This document shows positions 6,397-12,631 of a stretch of DNA of 15,799 nt, in pieces (within the stretch, counting starts at the first letter, position 1; every line of letters begins with the position of its first letter). The notes beneath the pieces are model-generated. The model saw only the letters and a program-made list of their open reading frames with translations. It was not told the DNA's origin and did not search any database. Source of the stretch: a bacterium (lineage in GTDB: Bacteria > Patescibacteriota > Gracilibacteria > UM-FILTER-43-11); the NCBI GenBank assembly GCA_030426875.1, contig JAUHXI010000011.1, positions 1 to 15,799 of the forward strand, read 5' to 3'. The position numbers and the translations under genes are program-made.

Positions 6397-8427
6397 ATGA
6401 AGCTACCCAAAACGCCAAAAAAAGAAGTGAGTGTTAAAATCAAGGCTCTAAAAGGCCAGTTTTTTGACATAAAACCCGCCCAAATCAACCACGGCACCCC
6501 CCTAAGAGCATGGGTCAAAGATTACAGCCGCTTCGCCCTCATCGCCTTCGTCGCCTTCGTCTTACTCATACTCGCCTCCACCTACACCCGTGGACGAGAT
6601 GTCGTCTTTGAATCCTCCGAAATGGCCTACGCCGGCTACGACCAACTCCAACAAGGCGTCGGGTTTTTAATCCAACAAGACAGCCAAAAAGCCCATCAAG
6701 CCTTTGCCGACGCCCAAGCAACCTTTGAAGGCCTCGAAGACAGCACCGCCTTCCTAACCACCCAAGCCGACACCCTCATCACCCAAAACCTCTACCTAGA
6801 CACCGCCGACACCCTTCTGGACACCGCCATTTTAGTCTCCGACATCGGTCAACAACTCGCCGACTTCATGCAATCCATGCAAGAAGTCCCCGAACGCCTT
6901 CTAAACCCCGAGGCAGGGGATTTGATCGCCTTCATCAACGAAAAAAAAGAAGCCCTCGACACCCTAAAAGCCAGCACCATTGAGCTACAGCAAAACTTGG
7001 CAAACGTTGACGTCGACTTACTCCCAGAATCCCTAGTGCCTCAAGTTGAATTTGCACGCCAGCAAGTGGGTGCCTTTTTAGGACTTTTATTAGACCTAGA
7101 CGCCCACACCGACCAACTCCTGACCCTCATGGGAGATGAGCAACCTCACCACTACCTCATCCTTTTCCAAAACAATGATGAATTGCGAGCCACAGGAGGC
7201 TTCGTTGGCTCCTACATGCTAGTGGATGTGAATGATGGTCAGATCACAAAAATGGAAACCCGAGACATCTACGAAACCGACCGGCAGTTCACCACCTACT
7301 TAGACGCACCACCAGGCATTTCCGAGCTCACTGAGCGGTGGTTCATGCGGGATGCCAATTACAGCCCCGATTTTCCAACCACGGCAAAGCAGCTGATGTG
7401 GTTTTTGGAGCACAGCCGAGGCCCCTCCGTCGACACCGTCATCGCCATCACCCCCACCCCCGTTGAGGACGCCTTAAAATTAACCGGTGGAATCGAGCTA
7501 GAAGGCCTTTCTGAACCCCTTACAGCCGAGAATTTTACCCAGGTCATCTCCCTTCATACTGAAGCAAAAATAGGGGATCCAGACCGTCCAAAGACCCTTT
7601 TATTTCAGATGATTCCCCGCTTCAAAGAAGAGTTGGCCCAGCTAGAGCAGGCCCCAGCCCTCCTCGAACTCATGAGCGATGCAGCTCAAGGCGGTCACCT
7701 TCAAATCTATTCTACCGACGAAGGGGTTCAGGCCATGGTCCAAGAGTACGGCCTTTCAGGCGCCATGATGCCAGCCCAAGAAAATGTGGATTATTTATCA
7801 GTCATCAGCACCTCAATTGGGGGCAATAAAAGTGATCAATTTGTAGAAACCGATGTGAATCATCGGACCACCATCGGCCAAACCGGCAGCTTAGTCAACG
7901 AGCTCCGCATCCAAAAAAACCACACATTTGATGATGAAGACTGGGCCACCATTCGAAGCCTTGTTGATGAGTACGGAACTGGGGAGTTGGATGAGGCAGA
8001 GCTATTTTCCATCTTGGGTGAAGGGTTAAACCGTGACTACATGCGGGTTTACGTGCCTAAGGGCAGTGTTTTGAAAGAGGTTGAAGGGATAGAAATGACT
8101 GATGTCGACGTTTCCGAGGACCTGGGTTACACCGTCTTTGGCTTCCTTGTTGGCCCCACAGCTCCAGGCGATTCAAATGAAGTCAAATTCACCTACCAGC
8201 TTCCATTCGACCTGGACACCACCGTTGATCACTACCGTTTTGTAGCCGAAAATCAAGCTGGAGCTGAGCAAGTTACTTTGAATAAATACATTGAAATTCC
8301 CGACACGTTAAAGCTCGAAAATGCCTATCCTCAGCAATCTGGTGAGTCGGGATCTATCCAAGTGTTACAAACCCCCTTTGATTCATCTCAGCTCTTTGTA
8401 GGAACTATTGTAGCGAGTAGCGAATAA
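6397..8427 (+). CDS. DUF4012 domain-containing membrane-anchored protein
   Basis: A 676-residue protein with a short Lys/Pro-rich cytoplasmic N terminus, one membrane helix (about 46-62, FALIAFVAFVLLILA), a helical extracytoplasmic region rich in Ala, Gln and Asp (70-245), and the conserved DUF4012 segment at 251-273, recognisable from YLILFQNNDELRATGGF and GSY. DUF4012 proteins are common in Patescibacteria and some Gram-positives and are often near cell-surface polysaccharide genes; the extracytoplasmic domain resembles the LytR-CpsA-Psr sphere, but no activity is shown here. The ATG follows a good promoter and has no Shine-Dalgarno sequence. Base composition changes along the gene: the first 200 codons are C-rich and G-poor, the last 200 are G-rich. 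Family assignment is firm; the role in surface glycan assembly is inference. Confidence 0.9.
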   Translation: MKLPKTPKKEVSVKIKALKGQFFDIKPAQINHGTPLRAWVKDYSRFALIAFVAFVLLILASTYTRGRDVVFESSEMAYAGYDQLQQGVGFLIQQDSQKAHQAFADAQATFEGLEDSTAFLTTQADTLITQNLYLDTADTLLDTAILVSDIGQQLADFMQSMQEVPERLLNPEAGDLIAFINEKKEALDTLKASTIELQQNLANVDVDLLPESLVPQVEFARQQVGAFLGLLLDLDAHTDQLLTLMGDEQPHHYLILFQNNDELRATGGFVGSYMLVDVNDGQITKMETRDIYETDRQFTTYLDAPPGISELTERWFMRDANYSPDFPTTAKQLMWFLEHSRGPSVDTVIAITPTPVEDALKLTGGIELEGLSEPLTAENFTQVISLHTEAKIGDPDRPKTLLFQMIPRFKEELAQLEQAPALLELMSDAAQGGHLQIYSTDEGVQAMVQEYGLSGAMMPAQENVDYLSVISTSIGGNKSDQFVETDVNHRTTIGQTGSLVNELRIQKNHTFDDEDWATIRSLVDEYGTGELDEAELFSILGEGLNRDYMRVYVPKGSVLKEVEGIEMTDVDVSEDLGYTVFGFLVGPTAPGDSNEVKFTYQLPFDLDTTVDHYRFVAENQAGAEQVTLNKYIEIPDTLKLENAYPQQSGESGSIQVLQTPFDSSQLFVGTIVASSE

Positions 8428-8464
8428 GAACTAAAGAGTAAGGAGTAAGCAATAAAACTCCGCT

Positions 8465-8490
8465 CATTTTTTAGCTTTGGCTAAAAAATG
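8465..8490. terminator. Hairpin between convergent DUF4012 and membrane-protein genes
   Basis: CATTTTTTAGC-TTTG-GCTAAAAAATG is a perfect 11-bp stem with a 4-nt loop. T-runs lie inside the arms rather than after them, so it is not textbook, but its place between two convergent genes suggests a shared terminator. Confidence 0.6.
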
Positions 8491-8513
8491 GTAAAGCTAC
8501 TCACCATTCACTG

Positions 8514-9191
8514 TCAAGTTCTCTCTCTGGAAAATGTAAGGTGTTTTAGGTCTAGATTTTTTTTGAAATGAAAGAAGGCAATGATGCTAATCCCTAGCAC
8601 TAGGCTAATCAACAGCATAAAGTTGTGCTCCACTGAAAAGACATAAAGAAAATGGGACACACTGATGATGGTGATGCGTAAGTAGTAGCTCACCAACTTA
8701 AAAATGGTCTCAAAAATGGTTTCTGCAAACAAATTACCCAAGCGAATCAGGCTGGCAGCCGAGGCTAAAACAGTGTGAATGAGCAGCGAGTAGACCGTTT
8801 TAAACGGGAGTGTGCTCATCAATTCAAGGGGTGAGCCATGTGAGTTAAAAATGGCAAAGGATATTTCACTGTAAGTGAACCCTAAGCCAATCAGAACGAA
8901 GCTTACAATGCGCAATCGTTTGATGTTGTGATGGATCAAATCATGAAAATATTTGACCTTTCGTTTGGCATACAAAATTCCAAATTCGATCGCAATAAAA
9001 GCCAAAATCACAATGTAATATTTGAGGTGCCAGGCCATGTATTCCACCATGATAAAGGGGATGGAGATCAACATCCCAAAAAGAAAAATCCCGACTGTTG
9101 AACTAAAATCAACTCGTTTGAAGTGACTGACCGCAATCAGGGCTAGTATGGCTATGCCTGTGAAAGCGAGAAAAAGAAGGGTTTGAAGCAT
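8514..9191 (-). CDS. Polytopic membrane protein, possibly PrsW-like
   Basis: A 225-residue protein with about seven hydrophobic segments (near residues 3-22, 32-50, 57-76, 95-115, 133-150, 165-185 and 190-208) and short loops. Three weak motif matches recall PrsW/CPBP-type intramembrane proteases: Glu69 with Lys76 in a membrane segment, GLGFTYSE (Phe105, Glu109) and a helix starting at His139 (HTVLASAASL). The first motif lacks the paired Glu of the PrsW EExxK signature, so catalytic activity is doubtful and the family call is only a suggestion. The gene has its own strong promoter and an ATG without a Shine-Dalgarno sequence, and ends at TGA. It is convergent with the DUF4012 gene and shares its terminator. 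Confidence 0.78.
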   Translation of the reverse strand: MLQTLLFLAFTGIAILALIAVSHFKRVDFSSTVGIFLFGMLISIPFIMVEYMAWHLKYYIVILAFIAIEFGILYAKRKVKYFHDLIHHNIKRLRIVSFVLIGLGFTYSEISFAIFNSHGSPLELMSTLPFKTVYSLLIHTVLASAASLIRLGNLFAETIFETIFKLVSYYLRITIISVSHFLYVFSVEHNFMLLISLVLGISIIAFFHFKKNLDLKHLTFSRERT

Positions 9192-9234
9192 TTATTTTTT
9201 GTTTTTGAAACCGCATTCGCTAGATTATAATTAT

Positions 9235-9263
9235 ATAATAACATATATTATTTTTTTAGTCAA
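9235..9263 (-). promoter_or_regulatory. Predicted promoter of the polytopic membrane protein gene
   Basis: On the minus strand: TTGACT, 17 bp, TATTAT, in very AT-rich DNA. It gives a leader of about 37 nt. Confidence 0.6.
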
Positions 9264-9305
9264 ATTACATGCCTCGGAAAAGTCTAATCGTTTGAAGGTT
9301 GAAGC

Positions 9306-9476
9306 TTATTGTTGCCCTTCAAAAGGCGGTGATGTCGGCGTTGGAATCGGGGGTGCTTCATTTGGGCTTTCTAAATCTAGTTCAATAAGCCCTTCAGATT
9401 CACCTTGTTCAGAGCCTTCATGGAGTTCAATATATTCAACCGTATCAATGCCTCCCTCTTCTCCATTAAAATACAT
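9306..9476 (-). CDS. Small acidic protein, possible
   Basis: An ATG-started frame of 56 codons. The product begins MYFNGEEGGIDTVEYIEL, is rich in Glu and Asp in its first two thirds (EGSEQGESEGL, IELDLESPNE) and ends in a Pro/Thr tract (APPIPTPTSPP) before TAA. Third-position variety and the purine-first codon pattern look like genuine coding sequence. An AGGGAGGAG stretch touches the ATG, too close for a normal Shine-Dalgarno site. The frame stays open for about 30 codons further upstream without a usable start, so this may be the remains of a longer gene. The plus-strand frame opposite, rich in Ser, looks like its shadow. No family recognised. Confidence 0.4.
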   Translation of the reverse strand: MYFNGEEGGIDTVEYIELHEGSEQGESEGLIELDLESPNEAPPIPTPTSPPFEGQQ

Positions 9477-9809
9477 CTCCTCCCTTGTATGGACATAAAA
9501 GAGATAACAATCATCTAAAATGGAGATTCTAGAGGGGTTCTTAAATGCCTGTCACCACACTTCAAACTTTATCAGTTGTCAGTGATCAGAGGTTTGTGAA
9601 TTTATTTAAACCTTTAGTTATAATAATAATTTGGAAAATTTTAAGGCTAGATTTTCATCACACAGTTTAAGCATGTGATGTGTGACATGATTTGGTTGCA
9701 ACTCCACCAGAATTCCGTATAAATTCAACTCAAAATAATTCCCGAAAAACAAGTGCCAGTGTATAGTTGGCCTACAATAAAGTGCTTATCCTAATAACCC
9801 ACGATATCT
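9477..9809 (+). promoter_or_regulatory. Upstream region of ssb: candidate promoter and hairpins
   Basis: A gap with no other gene visible. A candidate ssb promoter is TTGCAA (9696-9701), 16 bp, TATAAA (9718-9723), which predicts a leader of about 80 nt. Just before it lie two overlapping inverted repeats, CATCACA/TGTGATG (9656-9680) and CATGT/ACATG (9672-9689). They exclude each other as hairpins and could also be a protein-binding site. Confidence 0.4.
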
Positions 9810-10676
9810 ATGTATGCACTCAATCGGGCTCAAATCATTGGTTATCTAACTGAAGATCCTCAGGTTCGCCAAACGCCCACAGGGCAATCGGTAGGGGATT
9901 TAAACGTGATGACCAAGCAAATCATTCAAACTAAAAATGGCCAACAACCCATCACTGGCTATCACAATGTAGTAGTGTGGCGAGGGTTGGCAGATGTGGC
10001 CGGTCGTTTCCTTAAAAAGGGGAGTCAAATTTACATCTCTGGCCGTATTCAAACTGATGAATGGGAAGATCAAACAAGCGGACAAAAGCGTTATAAAACC
10101 CGCATCACAGCCGATGATTTGATCATGTTGGATGCCAAAAACCCACTCCCCCCTGTGGTAGCAGAGTCTGGTGTGGCTGGAGCTCTCAATCAAGCTGAAA
10201 TCATTGGGAATCTAACCCGTGACCCTGAGCTTCGCCAAACGCCCAATGGCAATTCTGTGGTTTCTTTTGGAGTGGCCACTAACTTTAGCTGGAAAGATAA
10301 AATGGGCCAAACCCAAGACCGCACTGAATTCCACAATGTGGTCGCCTGGGATGAGTTGGCTCAGACCATTGCTCAAAACTTTAAAAAAGGACGCAAGGTT
10401 TACATTTCTGGTCGTTTGCAAACCCGCAGTTGGGAGACCCCTGATGGAAACAAGCGTTACACCACTGAACTCATCACCGAGAAGGCTTTGGCCCTGGGCA
10501 TTCCAAGTCCCGATTTGGGCATGCCAGCTATGAACACGACCGTTTCTGTTTCTCAGCCCATGGCCGCTGGAGCTCCAGTAGCTCCCACACCTCAAAGTGT
10601 CGTGCCACCCAATCCTGTCGACGTGCCGAAGGTGAATTATGAGAGTGAGGTGAAGCCTGAAGATTTGCCCTTCTAA
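9810..10676 (+). CDS. ssb: Single-stranded DNA-binding protein with two OB folds
   Basis: SSB coats single-stranded DNA during replication, repair and recombination. This 288-residue protein contains two complete SSB OB-fold domains in tandem. Domain 1 (about 1-109) begins MYALNRAQIIGYLTEDP and has HNVVVW and GSQIYISGRI; domain 2 (about 125-232) repeats the pattern with NQAEIIGNLTRDPELRQTP, HNVVAW and GRKVYISGRL. A disordered Pro/Val/Ala linker (232-270) leads to an acidic tip ending EDLPF, equivalent to the DDIPF tail that recruits partner proteins. Most bacterial SSBs have one OB fold and act as tetramers; two folds per chain is the Deinococcus-Thermus arrangement, in which the protein acts as a dimer. 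The two halves are also similar in DNA sequence, with a constant offset of 366 bp. Clear call. Confidence 0.96.
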   Translation: MYALNRAQIIGYLTEDPQVRQTPTGQSVGDLNVMTKQIIQTKNGQQPITGYHNVVVWRGLADVAGRFLKKGSQIYISGRIQTDEWEDQTSGQKRYKTRITADDLIMLDAKNPLPPVVAESGVAGALNQAEIIGNLTRDPELRQTPNGNSVVSFGVATNFSWKDKMGQTQDRTEFHNVVAWDELAQTIAQNFKKGRKVYISGRLQTRSWETPDGNKRYTTELITEKALALGIPSPDLGMPAMNTTVSVSQPMAAGAPVAPTPQSVVPPNPVDVPKVNYESEVKPEDLPF

Positions 10677-10729
10677 AATACGAGCTGCGAATCGACTTTA
10701 GAAAAGATTAAAAATAGTAGATTTTTTTG

Positions 10730-10757
10730 TTGATTTATTTTTTTAGCACTTTATTAT
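10730..10757 (+). promoter_or_regulatory. Predicted promoter overlapping the CIRCE element
   Basis: TTGATT, 16 bp, TATTAT. The -10 box lies in the 9-nt spacer of the CIRCE repeat, so HrcA bound there would occlude RNA polymerase. Predicted transcript start is near 10764, about 20 nt before the ATG at 10783. Confidence 0.55.
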
Positions 10758-10769
10758 TGTGAGTGCTAG
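10743..10769 (+). promoter_or_regulatory. CIRCE operator (HrcA-binding site)
   Basis: TTAGCACTT-N9-GAGTGCTAG. The established CIRCE consensus is TTAGCACTC-N9-GAGTGCTAA; 16 of 18 arm positions match and the 9-nt spacer is exact. CIRCE is the operator of the heat-shock repressor HrcA and normally precedes groESL or dnaK operons. Here it precedes a zinc-ribbon/NDT-like gene instead. Confidence 0.8.
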
Positions 10770-10782
10770 TTTAAAGAAAATT

Positions 10783-11754
10783 ATGAAAAAAAATACTTGT
10801 CCAATTTGTGGTGAGAAAGCACAAATAAAACCCACAAATGGATCTTTGTTTAGAATTGAATGCGACAGATGTGGGCTCTTTTTAGTAACATCTATATTTT
10901 TTTATGGGGCAGAATCCTCGAACCTTGCTTCAATTGCTGGGCAAAATAAATATGCATTACAAGGGGCTTTAAGAGAGGTTAGTCTGCGTAGGAAGATAGG
11001 CTCTACTCCCGTTACAATTGGCGTGGATTCTGCTGATAGCAAAGAACACCTTACGGTTTCAGAATTTTTGACAAACGTTATTGTCCCAGAAAATCCTCCT
11101 CAAAAGATTGATAAGTTGTTTAAAAACTTAGAACTCTTATCAAAAGGTGAATTTGGAAAAATAAATACACTAACTTACCTTAAGGACTACCCTCTGGCTT
11201 ATTGCAAGGATGCTGATGAATTATCCTGGATCTTAAATGAAATGAATGATTTAGGATATTTTGCTAACTTTAATTTAAGTAATATTAATGCATCTTTTGT
11301 TTTATCTATGAAGGCTTGGCAAAGAATTGAAGAATTAAAAATTTTTGATTCAAATTCAAATCAAGTATTTATAGCCTGTACCATGAAACCTGAACATAAA
11401 CATAATAGCTTTGCCAAAGCTATATCTAGAGGCATTGATTCTGTTGAAGGATTTAATCTTAAGGCTATATTAATTAATGAAAAAAATTATCCTGAGACGA
11501 TAATGGAAAAAGCGCTAGGTGAGATAAAGAGAAGTCGTTTTGTTGTGGTTGATTTAACATGGCTCTCTAATAGTGTTTTCTTTGAGGCAGGGTTTTGTAA
11601 GGGTAGGGGTGTAGAGTTTATTTTTGTCATCAAGGAAGACCAATGGACACAGTTAGGCGAGTTCTATACTAAAAGTTATCTAATTCGTAAATATAAGAAT
11701 GAAAGCGAATTAGAAAAGTTAATAAAAACGATAATTGAAGAGAGAATTAGTTAG
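10783..11754 (+). CDS. Zinc-ribbon protein with C-terminal nucleoside 2-deoxyribosyltransferase/TIR-like domain
   Basis: A 323-residue protein in three parts. Residues 6-30 form a zinc ribbon (CPIC and CDRC, two CxxC pairs). The middle (about 45-185) is mostly helical and may include a winged helix near DADELSWILNEMNDLGYF. The last third (about 194-300) has the Rossmann-like layout of the nucleoside 2-deoxyribosyltransferase (NDT) family: a strand QVFIACTM, then EIKRSRFVVVDLT with Asp257, then FFEAGFCKGRG with Glu268 in the place of the catalytic Glu. Related folds in bacterial immunity (TIR, TIR-like, SLOG) cleave or sense NAD or nucleotides. A GTG at 10759 would extend the frame by eight codons but lies before the predicted transcript start. 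The gene is very AT-rich beside ssb and controlled by a CIRCE site. Domain fold likely; substrate and role are inference. Confidence 0.75.
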   Translation: MKKNTCPICGEKAQIKPTNGSLFRIECDRCGLFLVTSIFFYGAESSNLASIAGQNKYALQGALREVSLRRKIGSTPVTIGVDSADSKEHLTVSEFLTNVIVPENPPQKIDKLFKNLELLSKGEFGKINTLTYLKDYPLAYCKDADELSWILNEMNDLGYFANFNLSNINASFVLSMKAWQRIEELKIFDSNSNQVFIACTMKPEHKHNSFAKAISRGIDSVEGFNLKAILINEKNYPETIMEKALGEIKRSRFVVVDLTWLSNSVFFEAGFCKGRGVEFIFVIKEDQWTQLGEFYTKSYLIRKYKNESELEKLIKTIIEERIS

Positions 11755-11979
11755 TTTTAAATTAAAAAGTTTCAATACTTTTAAAATACTTTAGTTGTAG
11801 ATATATAATTATACAGTTTTTAAATCTTCTTAAGCAACCCCAGCCACCGTTTCAACCTAATCGTCTTTTAACTCTCCACTTCCGTAGTAGAAAGGCATGT
11901 AAACCAAACCTTTAAAAACAGCCCTCGCCTTATTTTTTGATTTAATTTGAGTGAAACGTAGCCATAAAATTGATCATAA
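11755..11979. other. AT-rich intergenic stretch, no gene seen
   Basis: A weak hairpin AAAAGT-TTCAAT-ACTTTT (11765-11782) soon after the NDT-like gene might end transcription, but it is AT-only and unconvincing. The rest shows no open frame of note. Confidence 0.25.
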
Positions 11980-12008
11980 TTGATTTCTAATCCCATTTTA
12001 TGTATAAT
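11980..12008 (+). promoter_or_regulatory. Promoter of the toxin-antitoxin operon
   Basis: TTGATT, 17 bp, TATAAT (perfect -10 with TG directly upstream). Predicted start near 12015, so the leader before the antitoxin ATG is about 28 nt. Confidence 0.7.
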
Positions 12009-12043
12009 TTATACGTACAAAGTAAACTTATAATATATACGTA
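12003..12043 (+). promoter_or_regulatory. Direct-repeat operator of the toxin-antitoxin operon
   Basis: Two copies of a 15-mer, TATAATTTATACGTA (12003-12017) and TATAATATATACGTA (12029-12043), differ at one base and are spaced 26 bp centre to centre. The first covers the -10 box and the second runs into the antitoxin start codon. Each contains ATACGTA, itself near-palindromic, which suits binding by a dimeric ribbon-helix-helix antitoxin. Confidence 0.6.
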
Positions 12044-12291
12044 TGAAACACCCATTCACCACCACCTTAAATACATGGGCCATTGAATTCCTTAAATCCC
12101 AAGCTAAGAAAGAAAAAACTGATCGGAATGATGTTTTAGAGGCAGCTTTGAAGATGTATAAGAAGGCTAAGTTAAAAAGAGAGGTCGAAGAGGGGCTTGC
12201 CGATCGCCAGGATGAATACCGTGAAATAACCAATGAATTTGCCAGTGCCCAAATGGATATTTTATTAAGAAATGAATATGAAGCTAAATAA
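12043..12291 (+). CDS. Antitoxin, ribbon-helix-helix type
   Basis: An 82-residue protein with the layout of an MetJ/Arc/CopG-type antitoxin: a short strand (PFTTTLN, residues 4-10), helix A (TWAIEFLKSQAKKEK), turn TDRND, helix B (VLEAALKMYKKAKLK), then an acidic extended C terminus (EEGLADRQDEYREI to NEYEAK) that would wrap the toxin. The N-terminal half would bind DNA; the direct repeats overlapping its promoter are the expected targets. It overlaps the toxin gene by 14 bp, which is typical of translationally coupled antitoxin-toxin pairs. The ATG is within a TATACGTATG context with no Shine-Dalgarno sequence. The exact family is not certain, but the position directly before a MazF-type toxin makes the role clear. 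Confidence 0.85.
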   Translation: MKHPFTTTLNTWAIEFLKSQAKKEKTDRNDVLEAALKMYKKAKLKREVEEGLADRQDEYREITNEFASAQMDILLRNEYEAK

Positions 12292-12631
12292 GTATGATGT
12301 GGTTTTGGTGGACTTTAATCCTAAAAAAGGCCATTCTCAGTCAGGTGTACGACCTGTAGTTTTGATTCAGAGTAATCTTTTTAACAAAAAATCGTCGACC
12401 TTGATTTTTGTCCCCTTAACGAGTGTGATGAAGGATATTTTTCCAAGTGAGTTTTTGATCGAACCTTCAAAGTGCAATGGTCTTAAATCTAATTCCCGTT
12501 TTTTGGGCAGTCAACTAATGACAGTGGATAGAAATTGGGCCATTGAAAGAATCGGGCATCTTGAAAAAAAATATCATGCTTTGGTGAATGAGGCCTTGGC
12601 TATTTCATTGGATTGGGATGATGATTTTTAA
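12278..12631 (+). CDS. MazF/PemK-family toxin (endoribonuclease)
   Basis: MazF/PemK toxins cut mRNA at short single-stranded sequences and stop growth when the antitoxin is lost. The 117-residue product has the family pattern: NKYDVVLVDFNPKKGHSQSG, then RPVVLIQ with Arg25, the strand LIFVPLTS with Thr48 (both correspond to catalytic positions Arg29 and Thr52 in E. coli MazF), and NSRFLGSQLMTVD followed by RIGHLE. An ATG two codons upstream (12272) is possible; the chosen start aligns better with other MazF proteins. The gene overlaps the antitoxin at its start, and its stop codon shares the four bases TTAA with the stop of the convergent methyltransferase gene, so there is no room for a terminator between them. 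Confidence 0.92.
   Translation: MKLNKYDVVLVDFNPKKGHSQSGVRPVVLIQSNLFNKKSSTLIFVPLTSVMKDIFPSEFLIEPSKCNGLKSNSRFLGSQLMTVDRNWAIERIGHLEKKYHALVNEALAISLDWDDDF

Noticed and set aside
9199..9498. Plus-strand frame of 99 codons rich in Ser
   Set aside because: The low-complexity Ser content is what the complement of an acidic Glu-rich minus-strand frame would give, and its start lies inside the promoter of the membrane-protein gene.
10759..10782. GTG start eight codons upstream of the ATG of the NDT-like gene
   Set aside because: It lies inside the CIRCE element and before the predicted transcript start, so it would not be in the mRNA.
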